From assembly GCF_001905825.1 (NCBI RefSeq), contig NZ_LIVV01000005.1:594530-658529 (forward strand): a stretch of 64,000 bases of DNA, read 5' to 3'. Positions 32,994-40,754 of this stretch are shown piece after piece. Source of the DNA: Streptomyces sp. CB02009. GTDB lineage: Bacteria > Actinomycetota > Actinomycetes > Streptomycetales > Streptomycetaceae. Both the position numbers and the translations under genes were made by a program. The notes below the pieces were generated by a model. The model was not told the DNA's origin, ran no database searches, and worked only from the letters and a program-made list of their open reading frames with translations. Each line of letters starts with the position of its first letter. The first letter of the stretch is position 1.

Positions 32994-33521
32994 ATGACGC
33001 ACACGAACTCCACCACCGGCACCGCGACCACCACCCCCCGGGCCTCCCTCTCCCGGATGCCCAACCCCGGTGAGTTCGTCCCCGAGCTGAGCGACATCAG
33101 CGCCGCCCTCTTCCGGGCCACCGGCAACCGCTCGGTGCCGCGCGCCACGATGAGCCTCGTCCACCTGCGGGCCGGGCAGATCGTCGGCAACACCTACCTG
33201 ACGATCCTGAACACCGGTTTCCTCCGCAAGGCCGGCCAGTCCGAGGAGCGCATCACCGCCGTCTCCTCCTGGCAGGACGCCCCTTACTTCACCGACGCCG
33301 AGCGCGCCGCCCTCGCCCTGGTGGAGGCCACCCTCCAGCCCGCCCCGCACGGCCGGGAGCGCGTCTCCGACGAGCTGTACAACGAGGTCGCGAAGCACTA
33401 CGACGAGAAGGCCCTGGCCACCCTGACCATCGCGATCGGCCAGATCAACTTCTTCATCGCCCTGGCGGTCATCGGCAAGCCGCAGCCGGTCGCCTCCCTC
33501 GCGGACGAGCAGTGGGACTGA
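32994..33521 (+). CDS. CMD/AhpD-family protein lacking the redox cysteines
   Basis: 175 residues. I chose ATG 32994 (MTHTNSTTGTAT) because GAAGGAG precedes it and an ECF41-type promoter lies just before. The domain aligns with the intact paralogue at 27507, but the CxxCxxxH motif is replaced: GQIVGNTYLTILNTG, with Asn66, Leu69 and Asn73 where C, C and H should be. The flanking RKAGQSEERI and YFTDAERAALALVEA are conserved. It therefore cannot use the AhpD thiol chemistry and may be a binding or structural homologue. Confidence 0.85.
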   Translation: MTHTNSTTGTATTTPRASLSRMPNPGEFVPELSDISAALFRATGNRSVPRATMSLVHLRAGQIVGNTYLTILNTGFLRKAGQSEERITAVSSWQDAPYFTDAERAALALVEATLQPAPHGRERVSDELYNEVAKHYDEKALATLTIAIGQINFFIALAVIGKPQPVASLADEQWD

Positions 33522-33551
33522 CCGTTCCCTGAGCCCGCCGGCGCGTACGGC

Positions 33552-33592
33552 GAAGGCCCCCGCCCCCGGGTGATCCGGGGGCGGGGGCCTTC
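33552..33592. terminator. Strong bidirectional terminator
   Basis: An 18-base perfect stem: GAAGGCCCCCGCCCCCGG (33552-33569) against CCGGGGGCGGGGGCCTTC (33575-33592) with a five-base loop, between convergent genes. Confidence 0.9.
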
Positions 33593-33611
33593 GACCGTCA
33601 GGAGCGGTGGA

Positions 33612-34829
33612 TCAGAACGTGGTCAGGTTCCACCAGGTGTCGGTCTCCAGGGAGCCGGCTCCGAACTTGCCCGTGCCCGTGCCCGCGTACTGGACCAGCG
33701 CGCCGTCGCCGCGGTGCTCAGCGGAGACGAAGCTGCTGTTGGTGATCGCGGACAGGTCGTTGCGGCCGTCACCGTTGTGGTCGCCGACGGCCAGGAACGA
33801 ACCCATGACGTTCCAGCCGCCGCCCACGAGCGTGCGGGTGCCGAGGGCGCCCGGCTTGCCCGGGTAGGCCCACAGCTTGCCCGTGGACGCCTCGCGGGCG
33901 AGCAGGTCGGCCTTGCCGTCGCCGGTCAGGTCGCCCGGCGCCGCCAGGGTGTTCATGACGTTCCAGCCGCCCGCGCCGATCAGCTTGCGCGCGCCGAGCG
34001 TGCCCGTGGTCGTGCCCGGGTACAGCCACAGCTTGCCCGTGGACTTCTCGACCGCGAGGACGTCCGAGCGGCCGTCGCCGGACAGGTCGCCGAACGCGGT
34101 GATGCTGTTCATGGCGTTCCAGCCGCCCGCGCCGATCAGCTTGCGGGCGCCGAGAGCGCCGGTGCCGGTGCCGGGGTAGAGCCACAGCTTGCCGCTGGCC
34201 GTCTCGCGGGCGATGACGTCCTCGCGGCCGTCGCCGGTGAGGTCGCCGTGCCGGGTGAGGGCGTTCATGACGTTCCAGCCGCCGGCGCCGACCAGCTTGC
34301 CGGAGCCGTCACCGGCCATGAACCAGAGACGGCCGGCCTTGTCCCGGGCGAGGACGTCCGAGGTCCGGTCGCCGTTCAGGTCGCCGAAGCCGCCCGCCTT
34401 GGGAGCCTGGGTCGCGTACCACTCGGGGTAGGCGTCCATGGCGCACTCGCGCTCGGTGGGGACGAGCTTCACCGAGCTGACGGAGGTGCTGCCGGGGCCG
34501 CCCCATTCGGTGCCCGTGGGGTTCGGGTCCATGACGCCGATGCCGCCGTCGAGGCCGTGGCCGGCGTCGTCGTAGAGGCAGGCGAACTTGTTCGTGCGGT
34601 TCATCACCGACCGGAACGTGTTGTCCCAGGCCCCGAGCGTCGCCACGCTCGCGTTGGTCTTGTACATCGTCCCGGAGCCGTTGTCGGTCTTCCAGGCGCA
34701 GAAGTAGCCCGACGGGCAGTCGCCGAGCGCGGCCTGAGCGGGTGCCGCGCCCGCGCCGAGGAGCCCGGCCGAGCTGAGCCCCAGCGCCGTGGCCACCGTG
34801 GCCAGGCGCCGCAGCATTGAAGTGCGCAT
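33612..34829 (-). CDS. Secreted FG-GAP/VCBS repeat protein with inhibitor I36-like domain
   Basis: 405 residues. A Sec signal peptide (MRTSMLRRLATVATALGL..., cleavage after APAQA) is followed by a peptidase-inhibitor I36-like domain (CPSGYFCAWKTDNGSGTMY, WDNTFRSVMNRT). About five FG-GAP-type repeats follow (GDLTGDGREDVIARETASGK, GDLSGDGRSDVLAVEKSTGK), probably a calcium-binding beta propeller. ATG 34829 has GGGAGG upstream. It is exported and may bind a protease, polymer or cell surface; the combination is common in Streptomyces but uncharacterised. Confidence 0.9.
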   Translation of the reverse strand: MRTSMLRRLATVATALGLSSAGLLGAGAAPAQAALGDCPSGYFCAWKTDNGSGTMYKTNASVATLGAWDNTFRSVMNRTNKFACLYDDAGHGLDGGIGVMDPNPTGTEWGGPGSTSVSSVKLVPTERECAMDAYPEWYATQAPKAGGFGDLNGDRTSDVLARDKAGRLWFMAGDGSGKLVGAGGWNVMNALTRHGDLTGDGREDVIARETASGKLWLYPGTGTGALGARKLIGAGGWNAMNSITAFGDLSGDGRSDVLAVEKSTGKLWLYPGTTTGTLGARKLIGAGGWNVMNTLAAPGDLTGDGKADLLAREASTGKLWAYPGKPGALGTRTLVGGGWNVMGSFLAVGDHNGDGRNDLSAITNSSFVSAEHRGDGALVQYAGTGTGKFGAGSLETDTWWNLTTF

Positions 34830-34955
34830 GCATTTCCTCCCTGAAGCGGCGCGGAGAAGACCTCGAACGCGCCGCGACAGGGAAGGTACCCTGCCCGGCG
34901 CGCGCGCCCTTCAGGAGGGTGGCCTCTTACCGCCGGCGACCGGCGGGGGCCTCTT

Positions 34956-35846
34956 CTACGAGGTCAGGACGCCGTTCAGGAAGGGGCCGACCGCCTCGCG
35001 CCAGGCGTCCGGGTGCTCGTAGTGGAGGAGGTGTCCGGCGTCGGGGATCTCCGCGTACGCGCCGTGCGGCAGGACGCGGACCATCTCCTGGGCCTCGGCC
35101 CTGCCCAGCTCGCCGTCCAGGCCGCGGACCACCAGCGTGGGGCAGCGGACCTGGGCCAGGGACTCCCAGTGGGCGTCGTGCACCCAGGTCTCCCGGGAGG
35201 TCAGCATCTGCTCCGGGTCGAAGACCGGACGCCAGCCGTCCGGGTGCTCGGTCATCACCTCGGCGAAGAAGGCGCCCCGGGCGGGGTTGGGGCGCTCGAC
35301 CCACGGGTCCTCCTCGCCGAACCAGCGGCGGACGGCGTCGAGCGAGGGGAACGGGGCCGGCCAGCGGCGGAACCAGTCCCGCCACTCGCGCTGCGAGGCC
35401 GCGCCGAGCGCCGAGGCGCGCATGTCGCAGATGACGAGGGCGTGGACGAGGTCGGGGCGCTCGGCGGCCAGCTGCCAGGCGGTGAGGGCGCCCATGGAGT
35501 GCCCGATGAGGGTGACCGGGCCGAGGCCGAGCTGCTCGACGGCGGCTGCCGCGTCGGCCACGTACGCCTCGCGGGTGAAGGAGGCGGCGGGCGGCTTGTC
35601 GCTGTGCCCGTGGCCCCGCTGGTCGAGGGCGACGGCACGGGGGCGGTGGTGCGGGTGCGGGCTCGCGCCGGAGTGGACCGCCGCCTCCGCGAGGCGGCTG
35701 ATCGCCGGGGACCAGTGGGCCGCGTGGCCCATCAGGCCGTGGAGGAGTAAGACGCCGGGCCCGGCCTGCGGGGCGGTCCCGGGCGTGAAGTCCCAGGCCG
35801 CCAGCCGTACGCCGTCGGCCCCGGTGACGTCGAGTCGTCGCGCCAT
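34956..35846 (-). CDS. Alpha/beta hydrolase
   Basis: 296 residues. The oxyanion motif is LLLHGLMGHAAHW, the nucleophile elbow is IGHSMGALTAW, and the catalytic His is in DAGHLLHYEHPD. I chose ATG 35846 (MARRLDVTGADG). The substrate is unknown; the fold is shared by esterases, C-C hydrolases and haloperoxidase-like enzymes. A LexA-box-like sequence lies 43 bases upstream. Confidence 0.9.
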   Translation of the reverse strand: MARRLDVTGADGVRLAAWDFTPGTAPQAGPGVLLLHGLMGHAAHWSPAISRLAEAAVHSGASPHPHHRPRAVALDQRGHGHSDKPPAASFTREAYVADAAAAVEQLGLGPVTLIGHSMGALTAWQLAAERPDLVHALVICDMRASALGAASQREWRDWFRRWPAPFPSLDAVRRWFGEEDPWVERPNPARGAFFAEVMTEHPDGWRPVFDPEQMLTSRETWVHDAHWESLAQVRCPTLVVRGLDGELGRAEAQEMVRVLPHGAYAEIPDAGHLLHYEHPDAWREAVGPFLNGVLTS

Positions 35847-35888
35847 CCCTGGCACCCCCTCTGCTTGCCGTCGAACCACGCCAGACTA

Positions 35889-35905
35889 TCGAACTCGCAT
35901 TCGAA
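35889..35905. promoter_or_regulatory. LexA/SOS box-like palindrome
   Basis: TCGAACTCGCATTCGAA matches the actinobacterial SOS box CGAAC-N4-GTTCG with one deviation (A for G in the right arm). It lies upstream of the alpha/beta hydrolase start. Confidence 0.35.
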
Positions 35906-36027
35906 AATGCGCTCCTGCCGCGCAACACCCCTCGTTCGAGTGACAGGCCTCAAGGATTGACGGCCGCTGCCGAGGGGAGATCTTGAACGGGAGGCGGACC
36001 GCTCGGGGAAAACGGTCCGAGGGGATT

Positions 36028-36054
36028 GACCTTGAGAGCTCGGGGCTCCAGGTC
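36028..36054. promoter_or_regulatory. MerR-type operator/promoter dyad
   Basis: GACCTTGAG (36028-36036) and CTCCAGGTC (36046-36054) match in eight of nine positions across a nine-base spacer, and TTGACC (36026-36031) forms a -35. This is the layout of MerR-family promoters, where the dyad fills a long spacer. There is no MerR gene and no clear reading frame next to it. Confidence 0.5.
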
Positions 36055-36070
36055 AGCACAGGGGAGGACA

Positions 36071-36098
36071 GGCCCCGGCGCCGCGAGGCGCCGGGGCC
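36071..36098. terminator. GC-rich hairpin
   Basis: GGCCCCGGCGCC (36071-36082) pairs with GGCGCCGGGGCC (36087-36098) over GCGA. It stands just downstream of the MerR-type dyad, as would a terminator of a very short transcript. Confidence 0.65.
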
Positions 36099-36467
36099 CT
36101 CTGCCGTCCGGACCGGGCAGGAGCCCGTCACCGCGCGCGGCGGGCGCGATCCCGCCGCACTCCGAGGCACGCGGGCAGCCCGGGCGGGCGGCGTCCGACG
36201 CACGGCTTCCGCCTGCTGCACAGCACCCACCCCTCGCCCGTCCCGCACCGCTCCACCCCTCGTAGCGCACCACTCAGCCCCAGCGTGGCACGAGGACGGC
36301 GCGGGCGTAGCCATTCCGGCGTAAACCGGGGCGCACAAGGGCCGTCGACCCGGAACCGACACTCGAACGTGTCCTCTTCCGGTCCCGGCGCACCCGGAAG
36401 CGGACACCGGGCCCGAGACACCGAGGACACGGGGACGGAGACGCCGTGGACACGGACGGAGACGCCG

Positions 36468-36515
36468 AAGGGTGCCCCACCGGTCGTCGCGCGCGACGAC
36501 CGGTGGGGCACCCTT
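36468..36515. terminator. Perfect 48-base palindrome after dmdR1
   Basis: Two 24-base arms, starting AAGGGTGCCCCACCGG, are exact reverse complements with no spacer. The palindrome lies 34 bases beyond the dmdR1 stop and would form a very stable hairpin in RNA from either strand. Confidence 0.8.
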
Positions 36516-36548
36516 CCTACGAGACGCGCTGTCGGCCGGGGTGCGGCG

Positions 36549-37238
36549 TCAGCGCTTCGCCACGAACACGTGGGCCGCGACGTCCGCGTCCAGCTCGGCC
36601 GCCTCGCCGCTGCTGCCGACGAGGATGCCGCCCGCGGACTCCGTCACCGACACCACGGAGCCCGGCTGCACACCCGCGCGCCGCAGCGTGTACATCAGCT
36701 GGGCGTCCGTCTGGATCGGCTCGCCGATCCGGCGGACGACCACCGTCTTGCCCTCGCTCGCGTCCAGTTCGGCGAGCGACACCATCGAGTCGTCGAGGAA
36801 GGCCTCCGCCTCCGCCTTCTCGCCCAGCTCCTCGAGACCGGGGATCGGGTTCCCGTACGGCGACTCCGTCGGGTGCCGCAGCAGCTCCAGGACGCGCCGC
36901 TCCACGGCCTCGCTCATCACGTGCTCCCAGCGACAGGCCTCGGCGTGCACCTGCTCCCACTCCAGGCCGATCACGTCGACGAGCAGGCACTCCGCGAGAC
37001 GGTGCTTGCGCATGACACGGGTGGCGAGGCGGCGGCCCTCGTCGGTCAGCTCCAGGTGCCGGTCGCTGGCGACGGCCACCAGCCCGTCGCGCTCCATCCG
37101 GGCCACCGTCTGGCTCACCGTTGGGCCGCTCTGGTCGAGCCGCTCGGCGATCCGGGCACGCATGGGGACCACACCTTCCTCCTCAAGCTCGAGGATGGTG
37201 CGGAGATACATCTCCGTTGTGTCGATCAGTCCGGACAT
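36549..37238 (-). CDS. dmdR1: DtxR/IdeR-family iron-dependent repressor DmdR1
   Basis: 229 residues, starting at ATG 37238 with GAGGGG upstream. It has a winged-helix domain (residues 1-73) and a dimerisation domain with all DtxR metal ligands in identical numbering: Met10, His79, Glu83, His98, Cys102, Glu105 and His106. An SH3-like C-terminal domain follows (150-229). It represses siderophore and iron-uptake genes when Fe2+ is bound. By neighbourhood it corresponds to SCO4394 (DmdR1). The complementary strand is open from 36285 to 37283, where S. coelicolor is reported to encode the antiparallel Adm protein. Confidence 0.95.
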   Translation of the reverse strand: MSGLIDTTEMYLRTILELEEEGVVPMRARIAERLDQSGPTVSQTVARMERDGLVAVASDRHLELTDEGRRLATRVMRKHRLAECLLVDVIGLEWEQVHAEACRWEHVMSEAVERRVLELLRHPTESPYGNPIPGLEELGEKAEAEAFLDDSMVSLAELDASEGKTVVVRRIGEPIQTDAQLMYTLRRAGVQPGSVVSVTESAGGILVGSSGEAAELDADVAAHVFVAKR

Positions 37239-37434
37239 ACGTGCCCCTCGATGAGTCGTGCGCTGGCCCTGCACCAATTCTGACGCATCGCGCCGACAAC
37301 CGGGCCTCACCGGCCCAAGGCGGTATTGACAGAGCAATGGTCCAGACCGCACCGTGATCGGCGACCGGGGCAGGACCAGGGCACGACCACGACATGACGC
37401 GACGACGCGACAGCGACGAGAAGGAGCTTCTGGA

Positions 37435-38202
37435 ATGGGCGACAGCGCGGGCGAGAGCAAGCTGGCCGGACAGTTCTTCGACGCCGCGATCGGCCTGCTC
37501 CAGCAGGTGCGCGACGGCGACTCGGCCGAGATCGCCGCGGCCGGCGCCGCGATCGCCGAGGCGGTCGCCAACGGCAACCGGCTCTTCGCCTTCGGCGCGG
37601 GCCACTCCTCGCTCGCCGCCCAGGACGTCGTCTACCGGGCCGGCGGACTCGCCCTCATGAACCTGCTCGTCGTCCCCGGCGTCGTCGGCGTCGACGTCAT
37701 GCCGGCCACGCTCGGCTCCGCCCTCGAACGCGTCGACGGCCTCGCCGGGGCGGTCCTGGACTCCTCCCCCGCCACCGCGGGGGACGTCCTGATCATCATC
37801 TCCCTCTCCGGGCGCAACGCCCTGCCCGTCGAGATGGCCATGAACGCCCGCGCGCTCGGCCTCACCGTCATCGGCGTGACCTCGGTGGCGTACGCGACGG
37901 AGACCAAGTCCCGGCACGTCTCGGGGACGTACCTCAAGGACCACTGCGACATCGTCCTCGACTCCCGCATCGCCATCGGCGACGCCGAGCTCACCCACGA
38001 GGGCATCGAGGCCCCCTTCGCACCCGCCTCCACCGTCGTCACCAGCGCCCTCATGCAGGCCACGCTCGCCGCCGCCGCCGAGGACCTGGTCCGCCGCGGC
38101 ATCGAGCCGCCGCTGCTGCGCTCCGGGAACGTCGACGGCGGCCACGAGTGGAACGGCCGCGTGATGACGGAGTACGGCGACCGGATCTTCTACCGGCACT
38201 GA
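37435..38202 (+). CDS. SIS-domain protein (UPF0309 family)
   Basis: 255 residues from ATG 37435 with AAGGAG nine bases upstream. The SIS (sugar isomerase) fold is seen in GNRLFAFGAGHSSLAAQDVV and the phosphosugar-binding IIISLSGRNALPVEMAM. Members bind phosphosugars and act as isomerases, etherases or regulators. It is divergent from dmdR1 with about 200 bases between them. Its conserved place beside the iron regulator is known in Streptomyces but not explained. Confidence 0.9.
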   Translation: MGDSAGESKLAGQFFDAAIGLLQQVRDGDSAEIAAAGAAIAEAVANGNRLFAFGAGHSSLAAQDVVYRAGGLALMNLLVVPGVVGVDVMPATLGSALERVDGLAGAVLDSSPATAGDVLIIISLSGRNALPVEMAMNARALGLTVIGVTSVAYATETKSRHVSGTYLKDHCDIVLDSRIAIGDAELTHEGIEAPFAPASTVVTSALMQATLAAAAEDLVRRGIEPPLLRSGNVDGGHEWNGRVMTEYGDRIFYRH

Positions 38203-38250
38203 GACCCCACCGGCGGCCGGACCCACCGCCACCGAGCCCGGGCGGGCCCG

Positions 38251-38340
38251 GCCCGAGGCCCCAGGCCCGGCCCGCCCGGTCACCCAGGCCCCAGGCCCGG
38301 CCCGCCCGGTCCCCCAGGTCCTAGGCCGGGTCCGCCCGGT
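38251..38340. repeat. 30-base tandem repeat x3 containing a gene end
   Basis: Exact 30-base period: units 38251-38280, 38281-38310 and 38311-38340, each ending CGCCCGGT. The third unit contains the stop codon and last codons of the PAS gene (minus strand, end 38321). Complementary GGGCGGGCC/GGCCCGCCC arms also allow a terminator-like hairpin between the convergent genes. Confidence 0.85.
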
Positions 38341-39655
38341 CACCCAGGTCCAGGGCCGCCGCCACCCTCGACGCCACCGCCTCCGCGAAGACCACGTCCT
38401 CCCTCTCGAACGGCTGCCGGCACGCGGCCCGCAGGAACGTCACCACGCCCAGCGTCCGGCCCCGGGAGCGCAGCGTCACACAGACCGCGTGGGCCGCGTC
38501 GGCGGGCCACTGGTGGGCCTCCGCCCACACCTCGGCCGTGCGCCCCGCGCTCGCGCGGACCGTGCCCACCCGGTCCCAGGCCTGCAGCGCCGGATGCCTC
38601 GGGCCGTACCGCAGCGGGATGCCGCCGCCCACCACCGGCGACGCCGGGCCGGGCGCGCCCGCCGGGGTCGCCAGGGCCCTGGTCAGCCGCCGTTCGCCCG
38701 CGACCCGGTCGACCAGGCCGTGGTCCGCGAACCCGGCGAGCGCGAAGTCGAGCAGCACCGCCGCCGCCTCCGCCGGGTCCTCGCACTCCGCCGCCGCCGC
38801 GCCCGCCCGGTGCAGCTGGCTCCACCGGAACCGCAGCCGGTCCGCCTCGCGCGCCGCGAGCCGCTCCTCCGTCACGTCCTGGAAGAGCCAGGCCACACCC
38901 AGCGGCACCGGCTCCTCCGCCATCGGCGAGGACAGCAGCAGGAAGCCGCTGCGCCAGCACCGGCGCCGCTCCCCGGCGGAGGTCCGCAGCGTCACCCACA
39001 CCTCGGCGGGCGCCTGCGGCGTGCCCTCCGCCAGGACGTGCTGGAGGGCGGCCTCCAGCTCCTCCGCGCCGTGCACGACGACATCGCCCAGCGGGCGGCC
39101 GAGGAGGGCGGTGCGCCCGGTGCCGAAGGCCCGGGCGGCGTGGCCGTTGACCATGGCGGGGCGCAGGTCGGCGTCGACGAGGACGACGCCCCAGGACGCG
39201 TCCTCGAACAACGCCTCGCTGAGCGCCACCGACCGCTCCAGGTCGAGCTGGACGTGGACCTCGCTGAACGCGCAGTACACCCCCGCCGGGCTGCCGTCCG
39301 CCCCGCGCACGCCGGCGGCCTGGCTCCGTACGAGCACCCGGCCGCCGTCCTTGCGGAGCAGCGCCAGCTCGTGGACCTGCCGGCCGGGGCCCTTCATGGC
39401 CCCCATCAGCCGCCGCAGGGTCTCCTCCGCGTCGGCGCTGCGCGCCGCCCAGCCCTCGAACCCGCGCCGCCCGACCGCCTCGGCGGCGGTCCAGCCGAGG
39501 ATCCGCTCGGCCTCGCGGTTCCAGTGCGTGACCGTCCCGTCGGCGTCGAACGCGCAGAGCGCCGCGTCCATCCCGTCGAGCAGCGCGGCCAGCAGATCGG
39601 CCCCTGCCCCGGGAACGGAAGCGGTCGCGCTCGCGGACCCCGTGAAAGCACTCAT
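38321..39655 (-). CDS. PAS/GAF sensor protein
   Basis: 444 residues. There are two PAS domains: residues about 22-135 (LLDGMDAALCAFDADGTVTHWNREAERILGW) and 145-265 (VVLVDADLRPAMVNGHAARAFG). They are followed by a GAF-like domain (295-435) ending in SRVAAALDLGD. There is no kinase, GGDEF or phosphatase output module, so it is a stand-alone sensor or adaptor, presumably for a Ser/Thr or RsbU-type system (inference). ATG 39655 is preceded by GGGGGTG; an ATG at 39670 is possible. Confidence 0.85.
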   Translation of the reverse strand: MSAFTGSASATASVPGAGADLLAALLDGMDAALCAFDADGTVTHWNREAERILGWTAAEAVGRRGFEGWAARSADAEETLRRLMGAMKGPGRQVHELALLRKDGGRVLVRSQAAGVRGADGSPAGVYCAFSEVHVQLDLERSVALSEALFEDASWGVVLVDADLRPAMVNGHAARAFGTGRTALLGRPLGDVVVHGAEELEAALQHVLAEGTPQAPAEVWVTLRTSAGERRRCWRSGFLLLSSPMAEEPVPLGVAWLFQDVTEERLAAREADRLRFRWSQLHRAGAAAAECEDPAEAAAVLLDFALAGFADHGLVDRVAGERRLTRALATPAGAPGPASPVVGGGIPLRYGPRHPALQAWDRVGTVRASAGRTAEVWAEAHQWPADAAHAVCVTLRSRGRTLGVVTFLRAACRQPFEREDVVFAEAVASRVAAALDLGDRADPA

Positions 39656-39825
39656 CCCGGCACCCCCCATACTTCCGCCATTCAACTGGAACGTGACGCA
39701 GAGCACATCACCTTCACGGAAATCGTTGCATCGCGGAAACGCGTTCCGGTGCGGGGGCGCCGCGGGTGCGGGAGGAGCTGCGGGAGCGGCCTCCCGCGCG
39801 GGTAGGCCGGCGGCATGTGCGCCGG

Positions 39826-40557
39826 TCAGGGCGCCAGGCGCTCCACCCGCCACGTCTCGCCCGCCGGGCCGCCCGCGTTGGCCGGGCCCGGTGCGCCGTC
39901 CGGGGTGCCGGCGCCGTCCGGGCCGCCCTCGCGGACGTACCGCAGCCGGTCGTGGAGCCGGTTCTCGTGCCCCTGCCAGAACTCGACCGCGTCCGGCACG
40001 ACGCGGATGCCGCCCCACTCCGGCGGGACGGGTACCTGCGTGTCGGCGGGGTAGCGGGCGGCGAGCTCCGCGTACCGGGCGAGGAGTTCCGCGCGGGACG
40101 CGATCACCGAGGACTGCGGGCTCGCCCAGGCGCCCAGCTGGGAGCCGTGCGGGCGGGTGCGGAAGTAGGCGGCCGTCTCGTCGCGGCCGATGCGCTCGGC
40201 GCGGCCCGTGACGATGACCTGGCGGGCCAGCGGGTGCCAGGGGAAGAGCAGCGAGGCGTACGGGTTGGCCGCCAGCTCCGCGCCCTTGCGGGAGTCGTAG
40301 TTGGTGAAGAAGACGAAGCCGGCCTGGTCGTAGTGCTTCAGGAGCACCGTGCGCGAGGACGGGCGCCCGTCGGGGGTGGCGGTGGAGACGACCATCGCGT
40401 TCGGCTCGTGGATCGCCGGGTTCTCGGCGGTCTCCTTGAACCAGCGGGTGAACTGCGCGATCGGTTCGGGCGCGAGGTCGGCGGGCGACAGCTCGGTGGT
40501 GCGGTACTGCTCGCGCATGTCCGCGGGATCCAGGGCGTCGTTCACAGGATCGGTCAC
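39826..40557 (-). CDS. pdxH: Pyridoxamine 5'-phosphate oxidase
   Basis: 243 residues from GTG 40557. It has the FMN-binding split-barrel fold with the PdxH hallmarks: PDGRPSSRTVLLKHYDQAGFVFFTNYDSRKG, read as TVLLK and FFTNYDSRKG, then ASPQSSVI and the C-terminal EFWQGHENRLHDRLRY. It oxidises pyridoxine/pyridoxamine phosphate to PLP. A Gly/Pro/Ala insertion (residues about 215-232) precedes the terminal WRVERLAP. Divergent from the citrate synthase gene, as at SCO4387/SCO4388. Confidence 0.95.
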   Translation of the reverse strand: MTDPVNDALDPADMREQYRTTELSPADLAPEPIAQFTRWFKETAENPAIHEPNAMVVSTATPDGRPSSRTVLLKHYDQAGFVFFTNYDSRKGAELAANPYASLLFPWHPLARQVIVTGRAERIGRDETAAYFRTRPHGSQLGAWASPQSSVIASRAELLARYAELAARYPADTQVPVPPEWGGIRVVPDAVEFWQGHENRLHDRLRYVREGGPDGAGTPDGAPGPANAGGPAGETWRVERLAP

Positions 40558-40754
40558 GGGGCCATCCTGCCGCAGCGCCTCAGTTTGCCCGGCACCGCGT
40601 GCCGCCAATCCTTACTCGCCGGATCGGCGGAGTGTGCCGGATGTCACGCTTCCCCGCATCATCGGAACCGTACAGACTCTTGGGCTGGACGACTGTTGAA
40701 TCCCCACCATCGACCACCATTCGGTTGATCGATCATCGATAGAGGAGCCGCCTG

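Larger units (their letters stand above)
35906..36548. other. Gene-poor stretch between hydrolase and dmdR1
   Basis: About 640 bases without a supportable gene. It holds a MerR-type dyad (36028-36054), a 12-base-stem hairpin (36071-36098), direct repeats of ACGGAGACGCCG (around 36435 and 36456) and a perfect 48-base palindrome (36468-36515). Long Arg/Pro-rich frames here look like GC-rich chance frames. Confidence 0.6.
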
